Below, one piece after another: positions 1 to 6,027 of a DNA stretch of 6,081 nt. The notes below the pieces were generated by a model. That model searched no databases. It was not told where the DNA came from and saw only the letters and a list, made by a program, of their open reading frames with translations. The position numbers and the translations under genes were made by a program. The DNA lies in assembly GCA_002394725.1 (NCBI GenBank), contig DGUQ01000186.1, positions 1 to 6,081 of the forward strand, read 5' to 3'. The first letter of the stretch is position 1, and each line of letters opens with the position of its first letter. This DNA is from Ruminococcaceae bacterium UBA4306. Lineage in GTDB: Bacteria > Bacillota > Clostridia > Oscillospirales > Acutalibacteraceae.

Positions 1-11
1 ACATTACTTGA

Positions 12-998
12 TTATGCCAGCGTTGCGGCGATGACCGCTTTGATGGTGTGCATGCGGTTCTCCGCCTCGTCAAAGACGATGGACTGCTCGCTCTCGAACA
101 CCTCGTCGGTGACCTCCATGCAGTCGATACCGAACTTGTCGTGGATCTGTTTACCGATGGTGGTGTTCAGATCATGGAACGCGGGCAGACAGTGCATAAA
201 GCGGCACCCTTCCCCTGCGTTATCCATCAGCGCTTTGTTCACCTGATAGGGGCTGAGATCACGGATGCGCTCCTCCCAGACCTCGTCGGGCTCGCCCATC
301 GATACCCATACGTCGGTGTAGATCACGTCGGCGTTCTTGGTCGCGGTCATCGGATCCTCGATGAATTCGAGGATAGCGCCGGTATCCTGAGCGATCGCCT
401 GACATTCTTTGACCAACTCGGCGTTCGGAAAATACTTCTTCGGGGCGCAGGCGACAAAGTGCATGCCCATCTTCGCGCAGCCGACCATCAGGGAATTGCC
501 CATGTTATAGCGCGCGTCGCCCATATAGACGAGCTTCTTGCCCTTGAGAGAACCAAAATGCTCGCGGATGGTGAGGAAGTCGGCGAGGATCTGGGTCGGA
601 TGGAACTCGTTGGTCAGTCCGTTATAGACGGGAACACCGGCGTATTTCGCGAGCTCCTCGACGATCGACTGACCGTAGCCGCGGTACTCGATCGCGTCAT
701 ACATTCTGCCCAGCACACGGGCGGTGTCGGCGATGCTCTCCTTCTTGCCGATCTGCGAACCGGAGGGGTCGAGATAGGTCGGGTGCATACCGAGATCAGC
801 CGCCGCGACCTCAAACGCGCAGCGTGTACGGGTCGAGGTTTTTTCAAAGATCAGCGCGATGCTTTTACCCTCGCACAGACGATGGGGAGTGCCTGCCTTT
901 TTCTTCGCCTTCAGCTCGGCGGCAAGGTCGAGCAGACCGCCGATCTGATCGGGAGTCAGGTCTAATAATTTCAGGAAATGTTGATTTTGTAAATTCAT
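12..998 (-). CDS. argF: Ornithine carbamoyltransferase (anabolic OTCase)
   Basis: Catalyses carbamoyl phosphate + L-ornithine to L-citrulline + phosphate in the cytoplasm, the sixth step of arginine synthesis. The 328-residue product is the normal length. It has the carbamoyl-phosphate loop STRTR (residues 55-59), HPTQ (133-136), the ornithine-side segment DVWVSMGE (229-236) and the HCLPA motif with its reactive Cys (269-273). The C-terminal stretch from about 295 ([20 protein letters not shown]) closely resembles the enterobacterial ArgF/ArgI and ArcB type. The start is ATG at 998, because GAGG (1005-1008) lies 6 nt upstream. An in-frame GTG at 1016 would add six residues but has that ribosome site inside it. 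It is the last gene of the cluster in the window, and only 11 bases follow its stop. A catabolic ArcB is the alternative, since sequence alone separates these poorly, but the argCJBD context favours the biosynthetic role. Confidence 0.93.
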   Translation of the reverse strand: MNLQNQHFLKLLDLTPDQIGGLLDLAAELKAKKKAGTPHRLCEGKSIALIFEKTSTRTRCAFEVAAADLGMHPTYLDPSGSQIGKKESIADTARVLGRMYDAIEYRGYGQSIVEELAKYAGVPVYNGLTNEFHPTQILADFLTIREHFGSLKGKKLVYMGDARYNMGNSLMVGCAKMGMHFVACAPKKYFPNAELVKECQAIAQDTGAILEFIEDPMTATKNADVIYTDVWVSMGEPDEVWEERIRDLSPYQVNKALMDNAGEGCRFMHCLPAFHDLNTTIGKQIHDKFGIDCMEVTDEVFESEQSIVFDEAENRMHTIKAVIAATLA

Positions 999-1004
999 AT
1001 TGCA

Positions 1005-1008
1005 CCTC
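1005..1008 (-). promoter_or_regulatory. argF ribosome binding site
   Basis: GAGG on the minus strand, 6 nt before ATG 998. It decides between that ATG and the upstream in-frame GTG at 1016. It lies just outside the repeat that begins at 1019, so the repeat insertion left it intact. Confidence 0.7.
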
Positions 1009-1018
1009 GAAAACACGT

Positions 1019-1156
1019 GTAGGGGAGGGGCTTGCTCCTCCCGATCATTTCCGTATAATCAAGTCAAGGCGCAAAGCAGATAAGGCTTTTACTTCTTGAC
1101 CTAAGTATCGTTTGATTTTTGACTGCTGCCACGGGAGGAGCAAGCCCCTCCCCTAC
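1019..1156. repeat. 138-bp inverted-repeat element between argD and argF (MITE/BIME-like)
   Basis: The ends are a perfect 25-bp inverted repeat, 1019-1043 against 1132-1156, beginning GTAGGGGAGGGG and ending CCCCTCCCCTAC. Each arm also folds on itself: 1023-1030 pairs with 1035-1042 (one G.T pair) around the loop CTTG, leaving GTAG at the outer edge. The core is a nested dyad as well: AATCAA 1057-1062 with TTGATT 1112-1117, GTCAAG 1063-1068 with CTTGAC 1095-1100, and AAAGC 1073-1077 with GCTTT 1085-1089. There is no credible coding sequence. The element starts 2 bp past the argD stop and ends about 10 bp before the argF ribosome site, so it fills nearly the whole gap. The hairpin plus outer GTAG resembles two REP units head to head. 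A small MITE is the other reading. No clear target duplication is visible. Confidence 0.85.
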
Positions 1157-1158
1157 TC

Positions 1159-2316
1159 TTATTCACTCAGCGATTCAATCACGACATCCACCGCTTTGGT
1201 GAGCTGTTCCGGCGGAATATTCAGCGGCGGTAATAATCTCAGTTTTTCTTTGGCGGACAGGCACAGAACGCCTTTCTCCATGCACGCGGCGATCACCTCG
1301 GACACAGGCTTCTTTGTTTCGATACCGATCATCAAGCCCAAGCCGCTGACGGAAAAGCCTGCCGCTTCGACACGCTCCTTGACATACTGTCCCTTTGCGG
1401 CGACCTCTGAGAGGAACGCCTCGTTCAAGCGGTTCATCACTGAGATCGCGGCGGCGGCACAGACAGGGTTGCCGCCGAAGGTGGAGCCGTGGTCACCGTA
1501 ACCGAACACCTCGCCCACCTTCGCGCTCATCAACGTCGCGCCCATCGGCAGACCTGCCGCGAGCCCCTTGGCGGTCGAAACCACGTCGGGCTGAACGCCG
1601 AAGTGCATATACGAATAGAGCTTGCCGGTTCTGCCGTTGCCGGTCTGTACCTCGTCGACCATAAAGACGATATCGTTCTCCTTACAAATACGCTCGACCG
1701 CTTTGACAAAATCGGCGTCGAGGGCATTCACGCCGCCCTCACCCTGTACGGTCTCGATCAGAATGCCGGCGACCTTGTTCTCCTTGACGAGCTGCCAAAG
1801 CCCCTCGGTATCATTCGGTTGAGCGTAGAGGAAGCCCTCTGTCAGCGGCAAAAAATCATGGTGGAAGTTGTCCTGACCCGTCGCCGCGAGGGTCGTCAGC
1901 GTTCTGCCGTGAAAGCTCTTGTTCAAGGTGATGATATTGTAATAGTCATCGCCCTTGTGCTCGGCGGCATATTTACGCGCGACCTTGATCGCGCACTCGT
2001 TCGCCTCAGCGCCGGAGTTACTGAAAAACACCTTGCTCATACCGGTACGGGTGCAGAGGATCTCCGCCAACTCCGCGCAGGGGGCGGTATAGTACAGGTT
2101 GGAGGTGTGCTGTAAGAGCCTTGCCTGATTCGCGACAGCGTCCGCCCACACGGGGTCGGAGTAGCCGAAGGCATTGACGCCGATACCCGACGTCATGTCG
2201 ATATACTCCTTGCCGTTGTCGTCATAGCAAAGGCAGCCCTTGCCCTTGACGATCGCAAGGTCAAAGCGTTTATAGGTATGCGCGATATAGCGCTCATCGG
2301 TTTGTTTGATACTCAT
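1159..2316 (-). CDS. argD: Acetylornithine aminotransferase (class III PLP enzyme)
   Basis: Converts N-acetylglutamate 5-semialdehyde + glutamate to N2-acetylornithine + 2-oxoglutarate, using pyridoxal phosphate. The 385-residue product is the usual ArgD length. Motifs in order: SGAEAN (101-106, phosphate-binding turn), SFHGRT (134-139, with the aromatic residue that stacks on the cofactor), the region around E188 (ETVQGEGG, 188-195), DEVQTG (221-226, Asp to the pyridine nitrogen), the Schiff-base lysine K250 in STAKGLAAG, GSTFGGNP (277-284) and RLLPPLNIP (360-368). The start is ATG 2316, because AGGAGA (2321-2326) lies 4 nt upstream. ATG 2331 would add MIGEF but has no ribosome site. Many ArgD enzymes also act as succinyldiaminopimelate aminotransferase; this cannot be judged here. 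Argument for argD over related gabT or rocD: the length, the motifs and its position between argB and argF. Confidence 0.94.
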   Translation of the reverse strand: MSIKQTDERYIAHTYKRFDLAIVKGKGCLCYDDNGKEYIDMTSGIGVNAFGYSDPVWADAVANQARLLQHTSNLYYTAPCAELAEILCTRTGMSKVFFSNSGAEANECAIKVARKYAAEHKGDDYYNIITLNKSFHGRTLTTLAATGQDNFHHDFLPLTEGFLYAQPNDTEGLWQLVKENKVAGILIETVQGEGGVNALDADFVKAVERICKENDIVFMVDEVQTGNGRTGKLYSYMHFGVQPDVVSTAKGLAAGLPMGATLMSAKVGEVFGYGDHGSTFGGNPVCAAAAISVMNRLNEAFLSEVAAKGQYVKERVEAAGFSVSGLGLMIGIETKKPVSEVIAACMEKGVLCLSAKEKLRLLPPLNIPPEQLTKAVDVVIESLSE

Positions 2317-2320
2317 AAAT

Positions 2321-2326
2321 TCTCCT
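2321..2326 (-). promoter_or_regulatory. argD ribosome binding site
   Basis: AGGAGA on the minus strand, with ideal spacing to ATG 2316. It fixes that start over the in-frame ATG at 2331, which would lie upstream of this site. The hairpin array begins a few bases further upstream at 2332-2352. Confidence 0.8.
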
Positions 2327-2331
2327 ATCAT

Positions 2332-2420
2332 GCCGTGACACGCGTGTCCGGCAAATCATGCACGAAGTGCAATTCATTTTATGAATTGATTTCATCGTGA
2401 TTTGAATCGCGTAGCGATTC
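2332..2420. repeat. Array of short hairpin repeats filling the argB-argD gap
   Basis: Four perfect or near-perfect short dyads lie almost end to end. The first is GCCG(T)GACAC-GC-GTGTCCGGC (2332-2352), containing the 12-bp palindrome GACACGCGTGTC. The second is TGCAC-GAA-GTGCA (2359-2371). The third is CAATTCAT-TTT-ATGAATTG (2370-2388). The fourth is GAATCGC-GTA-GCGATTC (2404-2420). Between the last two, TCA-TCG-TGA (2392-2400) may be a decayed unit. Loops are three bases (GAA, TTT, TCG, GTA) in the last units, and the spacers contain TCAT or ATTT. The last hairpin ends 4 bp from the argB stop codon, so in the transcript it would be the first structure after argB and could act in 3'-end protection or partial termination. 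It lacks the U-run of a classic terminator. There is no coding potential. Confidence 0.75.
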
Positions 2421-2424
2421 ATTA

Positions 2425-3294
2425 TTACTTATCGTCCCCGAGAACCATCGTACCGGCGCCCTCGTCGGTCATCAGCTCCATCAAAATGGAGTGCGGCACT
2501 CTGCCGTCCATGATGATGACCTTCTGCACGCCCTTGTAGATCGCCTCGATACAGCAGCCGACCTTGGGAATCATGCCGCCCGAGATCACGCCGTCGCGAT
2601 ATAGGGTCTGCGCCTCACTGACCGTGATCTGAGGGATCAGGCTCGAGGGGTCGTCCTTATCCTTGAGGATGCCTGCGATATCGGTCATCATGATCAAGCG
2701 TTCCGCCTCGATCGCGCCGGCGATATACGCCGCCGCGGTATCGCCGTTGATGTTATAGGCGTTGCCGTCCTTGTCACATCCGATGGTGGATACAACGGGG
2801 ATATAGCCCTTTTCGAGCAGATCCATGATCGGCTCGGGACGGATATTGGTAACGTTGCCGACAAAGCCGAGTCGGGGATCCTTCTGCTCCGCTTCAATCA
2901 GTCTGCCGTCCATGCCGGAGATGCCCATCGCCTTGCCGCCCTTAGACTCGATCAGGTTGACGAGCGTCTTGTTGACCTTGCCCGACAGCACCATCTGCAC
3001 GATGTCGATGGTCTCCTGATCGGTCACACGCAAGCCGTCGACGAACTCGGGCTTCTTGCCGACGCGCTCCATCACCTCATTGATCGCGGGACCGCCGCCG
3101 TGCACCAGCACGACCTTGACGCCGATCAGCCATAAGAGGACGATATCCTGCATGACCTGCTGCTTTAATTCCTCATTGACCATCGCGTTGCCGCCGTATT
3201 TGACGACGACGATCTTTCCGTTATATTTTTTGATGTACGGCAGCGCGGCGGTCAGTACCTCCGCCCTATCCGCGTTCGAAATCTCGTTGTTCAT
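2425..3294 (-). CDS. argB: Acetylglutamate kinase, arginine-sensitive type
   Basis: Phosphorylates N-acetyl-L-glutamate with ATP to N-acetylglutamyl 5-phosphate, the second step and the usual control point of the cyclic pathway. The 289-residue amino-acid-kinase-fold protein has KYGGNAM with the catalytic lysine (K32, 32-38), HGGGP (65-69, substrate loop), FVDGLRVTD (84-92), NINGDTAA (181-188), MTDIAGIL (203-210) and SGGMIPK (238-244). The C terminus carries HSILMELMTDEGAGTM (268-283). The N-terminal helix ahead of the first strand (residues 8-27, ADRAEVLTAALPYIKKYNGK) is the extension found in hexameric, arginine-inhibited kinases and absent from the short E. coli enzyme. Feedback inhibition by arginine is therefore inferred. 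The start ATG 3294 follows GAGG (3300-3303) by 5 nt. It is separated from argJ upstream by a 202-bp repeat. Confidence 0.96.
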   Translation of the reverse strand: MNNEISNADRAEVLTAALPYIKKYNGKIVVVKYGGNAMVNEELKQQVMQDIVLLWLIGVKVVLVHGGGPAINEVMERVGKKPEFVDGLRVTDQETIDIVQMVLSGKVNKTLVNLIESKGGKAMGISGMDGRLIEAEQKDPRLGFVGNVTNIRPEPIMDLLEKGYIPVVSTIGCDKDGNAYNINGDTAAAYIAGAIEAERLIMMTDIAGILKDKDDPSSLIPQITVSEAQTLYRDGVISGGMIPKVGCCIEAIYKGVQKVIIMDGRVPHSILMELMTDEGAGTMVLGDDK

Positions 3295-3324
3295 GGTTAC
3301 CTCAATAACAATTTATATGTGAGC

Positions 3325-3526
3325 TGTAGGGTACGGCGCTTGAGGAGTTGTCCAAATCTTTGATTTGGCTAACAACTCCCATGCAACAGCGTTCCAAGAG
3401 CGGAGCGATTGGCATAACGCCACTGCTTGTCGACGTACCGTTGAAGCCGCTATCAATCCTATCTCACGCTTCTACTGTTAATAAAGCCCGTCATTCTACG
3501 GTACGTCATAAATGCCGTACCCTACA
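3325..3526. repeat. 202-bp MITE-like element between argJ and argB
   Basis: It is bounded by a perfect 13-bp inverted repeat, TGTAGGGTACGGC (3325-3337) and GCCGTACCCTACA (3514-3526). Three hairpins lie inside. Hairpin 1 is GGAGTTGT 3344-3351 with ACAACTCC 3372-3379, stacked on CCAAATC 3352-3358 with GATTTGG 3362-3368. Hairpin 2 is CAG/CGTT/CCAA (3387-3397) with TTGG/AACG/CTG (3409-3425, with two 3-nt bulges). Hairpin 3 is GACGTACCGT 3432-3441 with ACGGTACGTC 3498-3507, extended by GAA/TTC. The element fills the gap between the argJ stop and the argB ribosome site. No open frame in it looks like a real protein. The left half recurs upstream of argC at 5919-6027. No convincing target duplication is seen at its edges. 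Confidence 0.85.
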
Positions 3527-3548
3527 ATAAGCGTTTGTGCCAAGCCTT

Positions 3549-4766
3549 TTATGTCCGATAATCTCCGTTGATCTTGACATAGTCATAGGTCAGGTCACAG
3601 CCCCACGCGGTGGAGCTGTACTCACCGTCGTTCAGGGCGACGAGGATCTCGATCTCCTTTTCGAGCAGGATCTCCTTCGCCTTTTCCTCGCTGAACGCGA
3701 TCCCTGCGCCGTTTTTGCAAACATCGACGGTGCCCTTAGCGCTTTTGAAGCTGACGTCGATCTTATTCACATCCACATCCGCGCCGGAGTAGCCGATCGC
3801 GCACAGCACACGACCCCAGTTCGCGTCCGCGCCGAACATCGCCGCCTTGAGTAAGCTCGAACAAATGACGGATTTGGCAACCGTCTTGGCGGTATCGAGA
3901 GATTTTGCACCGCTGACCTGACATTCGAGCAGCTTGGTCGCGCCCTCGCCGTCACCGGCGATCATGCGGCACAGTCCCACCGTGACCGTGTTGAGCGCCT
4001 GCATCAAGGCAGAAAAGTCCTCGCCCTCGGCGGTAATCTCATCATTACCTGCCAGACCGTTCGCCAGCACCACGACCATGTCGTTAGTAGAGGTGTCGCC
4101 GTCGATAGAGATCATGTTGAAGGTATTTTGAATGTCGCCCGACAGCGCCTTCTGGAGCAATTCGGGCGCGATCGCGCAGTCGGTGGTGATGAACACCAGC
4201 ATGGTCGCCATGTTCGGATGGATCATGCCGCTGCCCTTGGCGATGCCGCCGATACGGCAGGTCTTGCCGCCGCAGGTGAACTCGACCGCGACCTCCTTGG
4301 GAACGGTGTCGGTGGTCATGATACCCAGCGCCGCGTCATTGCTGCCGTTTTCGGACAGCTTTTCGACCAGCTCGTCCATCCCGTTTTGAATGGGTTCAAG
4401 GCTCAGCGGCTGCCCGATGACGCCTGTGGAAGCTACCACAACATCGGTTGCCGCGATCCCTGTTTTCTCCGCGACGAGCGCAGCCATGCCCTCGGCGATC
4501 TCGATCCCGTCGGCGTTGCAGGTATTGGCGTTGCCGGAGTTACAGATGATTGCCTGCGCCTTGCCGTCGGCGATATGCGCTTTGGTGACCGTCAGGGGAG
4601 CGCCTTTGACGAGGTTGGTCGTATAGACCGCCGCCGCCGAGGCAGGGGTACTGCTGACGATCAGCGACAGATCATTCTTCGATGTATTTCTGCGGATGCC
4701 GCAGTGGATGCCCGAGGCGGAAAAGCCCTGAGCCGCGGTCACACCGCCTTCAATCTGTTTCATCAT
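3549..4766 (-). CDS. argJ: Glutamate N-acetyltransferase / amino-acid acetyltransferase (self-cleaving)
   Basis: Transfers the acetyl group from N-acetylornithine to glutamate, giving ornithine and renewing N-acetylglutamate. Many members also make N-acetylglutamate from acetyl-CoA. The 405-residue precursor is normal in length. The self-cleavage site lies in HPNMATML (183-190), with the nucleophile Thr188 starting the beta chain after Ala187. KGSGMIHPNMA (177-187) and the C-terminal STAWGCDLTYDYVKINGDYRT block, with the oxyanion and substrate regions (STGVIG, 113-118), are family hallmarks. The start is ATG 4766, with AAGGAAGG (4773-4780) 6 nt upstream. ATG 4763 directly after it is possible. 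ATG 4790 would add MHSEGRNN and place the ribosome site inside the gene. With no argA in view, the bifunctional form is likely but not proven: the motifs do not separate one-function from two-function enzymes. Confidence 0.95.
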   Translation of the reverse strand: MMKQIEGGVTAAQGFSASGIHCGIRRNTSKNDLSLIVSSTPASAAAVYTTNLVKGAPLTVTKAHIADGKAQAIICNSGNANTCNADGIEIAEGMAALVAEKTGIAATDVVVASTGVIGQPLSLEPIQNGMDELVEKLSENGSNDAALGIMTTDTVPKEVAVEFTCGGKTCRIGGIAKGSGMIHPNMATMLVFITTDCAIAPELLQKALSGDIQNTFNMISIDGDTSTNDMVVVLANGLAGNDEITAEGEDFSALMQALNTVTVGLCRMIAGDGEGATKLLECQVSGAKSLDTAKTVAKSVICSSLLKAAMFGADANWGRVLCAIGYSGADVDVNKIDVSFKSAKGTVDVCKNGAGIAFSEEKAKEILLEKEIEILVALNDGEYSSTAWGCDLTYDYVKINGDYRT

Positions 4767-4772
4767 ATTGTT

Positions 4773-4780
4773 CCTTCCTT
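4773..4780 (-). promoter_or_regulatory. argJ ribosome binding site
   Basis: AAGGAAGG on the minus strand, 6 nt before ATG 4766. It sets the argJ start over the upstream ATG at 4790. It lies outside the repeat that ends at 4793. Confidence 0.75.
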
Positions 4781-4792
4781 CGGAGTGCATTA

Positions 4793-4958
4793 GCCTCCCT
4801 TTGGTAAAGGGAGGTGGGTTCGCGTTAAGCGAACTCGGAGGGATTGCCTAATTGATTGAGTGGAACGAGCAACTAATAATTTATTTGGTTGGTCGCTACG
4901 CTCCTTTTGTACAATCCCTCACCCGCTCCCGCGGGAGCTCCCTTTACCAAAGGGAGCC
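4793..4958. repeat. 166-bp near-palindromic MITE-like element between argC and argJ
   Basis: Both ends carry the self-complementary block CTCCCTTTGGTAAAGGGAG (4795-4813), inverted at 4938-4956. Further in, GTTCGC 4818-4823 pairs with GCGAAC 4829-4834, and GCTCCCGCGGGAGC (4925-4938) is a perfect 14-bp palindrome. GAGGGATTG 4838-4846 is matched by CAATCCCTC 4912-4920. The centre continues as an imperfect inverted repeat, GAGTGGAACGAGCAAC (from 4858) against GTTGGTCGCTACGCTC (to 4903). The whole unit could fold into one long hairpin or cruciform. It is flanked by TA (4791-4792 and 4959-4960), as expected for TA-targeting elements of the IS630/Tc1-mariner kind. The right TA and first element base form the argC stop codon TAG. 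It has no coding content. The CTCCCTTT/AAAGGGAG repeat is, from memory, common in Clostridia genomes. Confidence 0.85.
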
Positions 4959-5884
4959 TATATAACCAGTCCCTCTGCTTCATCCAGACCCAGACGGATG
5001 TTCATGTTCTGGATCGCGGCGCCGGAAGCGCCCTTACCGAGATTGTCAAATCGGGCGATCAGGGTAATACGGTCATCGTTACCGTATGCCGCGACGACCA
5101 TGTCGTCTCGCCCACTGAACGCCGAGGCGCTGATCAAGCCGCCCTCGGTGCTGTCATCATAGCGGATCAGTCCGCTCTTGTAATAATCTTTATATGCTGT
5201 CTTGATGTCATCAAGGGTAAAAGCCTTACATAAGTGATCACGCGTGAGGGTCACGCTAACCTCCATGCCGCTGTAATAATCCGCGACGATGGGGCTGAAT
5301 ACCGGCTCCTTGTCAAGACCGCAAAGCTGCTTCATCTCAGGCAGATGCTTATGCGCCTGACCGAGAGCATAGATACGCGGCGCGTCAAACAGCGGATCAC
5401 GATCCTCCGCCTCATACTCCGCGATCATCTTCTTGCCGCCGCCGGAATACCCCGTCAGCGAAAAACACGACAGCGCGCTGTCTTTTCTAATGATGCCCGA
5501 CTCAACGAGGGGGCGGATCAGGGCAATAAAGCCGCTCGCGTGACAGCCGGGGTTGGCAATACGGGTCGCGGTTTTCAACTGTTCACGCAGACCCGTCAGC
5601 TCTGGCATACCGTATGTCCAGCCCTCCGCGGTACGGTGAGCAGTAGAGGTGTCGATCACGACCGTGTCGGGGTTATCGATCAGCGACACCGCTTCTATCG
5701 CCGCCTGATCGGGCAGGCAAAGAAAGCTGATATCACTTTTGTTGAGCATTTCACGGCGCGCGGCGGTATCCTTGCGGAGCTCGTCGGGCAGGATCATCAG
5801 TTCAAGATCCTTACGCTGTGACAAGCGTTCACGGATGCGAAGCCCCGTGGTACCGGAGCTGCCGTCGATGAATATTTTGTGCAT
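4958..5884 (-). CDS. argC: N-acetyl-gamma-glutamyl-phosphate reductase, short (type 2) form
   Basis: Reduces N-acetylglutamyl 5-phosphate to N-acetylglutamate 5-semialdehyde with NADPH, the third step of the pathway. The 308-residue product matches the short 'type 2' AGPR class and not the roughly 345-residue class. It begins KIFIDGSSGTTGLRIRERLS, with the dinucleotide loop GSSGTTG (8-14). NPGCHASGFIALIRPL holds the thioester cysteine C114. GYSGGGKKMI (145-154) and HKHLPEM (178-184) follow, and NLGKGASGAAIQNMN (281-295) closes the dimer and cofactor region. The start is ATG 5884: the frame runs open further upstream to 6025, but those 47 residues would be encoded by a repeat and lack conserved sequence. 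GGAAGG (5894-5899) lies 9 nt upstream. It is the first gene of the cluster. The stop codon abuts the 4793-4958 repeat. Confidence 0.94.
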   Translation of the reverse strand: MHKIFIDGSSGTTGLRIRERLSQRKDLELMILPDELRKDTAARREMLNKSDISFLCLPDQAAIEAVSLIDNPDTVVIDTSTAHRTAEGWTYGMPELTGLREQLKTATRIANPGCHASGFIALIRPLVESGIIRKDSALSCFSLTGYSGGGKKMIAEYEAEDRDPLFDAPRIYALGQAHKHLPEMKQLCGLDKEPVFSPIVADYYSGMEVSVTLTRDHLCKAFTLDDIKTAYKDYYKSGLIRYDDSTEGGLISASAFSGRDDMVVAAYGNDDRITLIARFDNLGKGASGAAIQNMNIRLGLDEAEGLVI

Positions 5885-5893
5885 ATTTTTAAA

Positions 5894-5899
5894 CCTTCC
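5894..5899 (-). promoter_or_regulatory. argC ribosome binding site
   Basis: GGAAGG on the minus strand, 9 nt before ATG 5884. It supports that start over an open-frame extension that runs into the repeat copy at 5919-6027. Confidence 0.6.
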
Positions 5900-5918
5900 A
5901 ATGCATATTTCAAAGAGT

Positions 5919-6027
5919 TGTAGGGTACGGCGCTTGAGGAGTTGTCCAAATCTATGATTTGGTTTACAACTCCCATGCAACAGTGCTCCAAGAACAGGCA
6001 GAGCCTGTGATTGGCTAAGCGCCACTG
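5919..6027. repeat. Second copy of the left half of the 3325-3526 repeat, upstream of argC
   Basis: It begins with the same TGTAGGGTACGGC (5919-5931). It matches the other copy at 62 of 65 positions through 5983 (against 3325-3389), with no gaps. Similarity continues to CACTG at 6023-6027. Hairpin 1 is kept exactly in both stems. Hairpin 2 is CAG/TGCT/CCAA (5981-5991) with TTGG/AGCG/CTG (6011-6027), and its tip has an extra 6-bp stem, ACAGGC 5994-5999 with GCCTGT 6003-6008, absent from the other copy. No matching right end (GCCGTACCCTACA) is seen before the window stops, so this copy is truncated, has a different right half, or runs beyond 6081. It sits in what should be the argC leader, so its hairpins would be transcribed if the promoter lies further upstream. 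Confidence 0.8.

Noticed and set aside
48..965. 305-codon open frame on the plus strand opposite argF
   Set aside because: It lies wholly antisense to a clear OTCase with all catalytic motifs. The translation is not like any family I recognise and has the Val/Asp/Arg-rich look of a GC-rich shadow frame.
2404..2420. Intrinsic terminator after argB
   Set aside because: The 7-bp hairpin is well formed, but on the minus strand it is followed by AAATCACG and has no T-run. It fits the repeat array better.
3348..3530. 60-codon plus-strand frame inside the 202-bp repeat
   Set aside because: It is explained by the hairpin repeat sequence, has no ribosome site and no recognisable protein features.
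4767..4790. Upstream argJ start at ATG 4790, with AGGGAGG from the repeat close by
   Set aside because: Spacing to that purine run is only 3 nt, while AAGGAAGG is ideally placed for ATG 4766. The extra residues are not part of the family.
4128..4793. 221-codon plus-strand frame opposite argJ, with similar frames at 1489-2115 and 5234-5821
   Set aside because: All are antisense to well-supported arg genes, show biased shadow composition and have no recognisable domain.
5901..5917. ARG-box-like TTTGAAATATGCATTG before argC (minus strand)
   Set aside because: The TGAA and TGCA halves are 3 bp apart where known ARG boxes need about 6, so it does not fit the consensus.
5885..6025. N-terminal extension of argC (47 residues)
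   Set aside because: It is encoded by the repeat copy at 5919-6027. The family starts at KIFIDG, and a ribosome site sits before ATG 5884.
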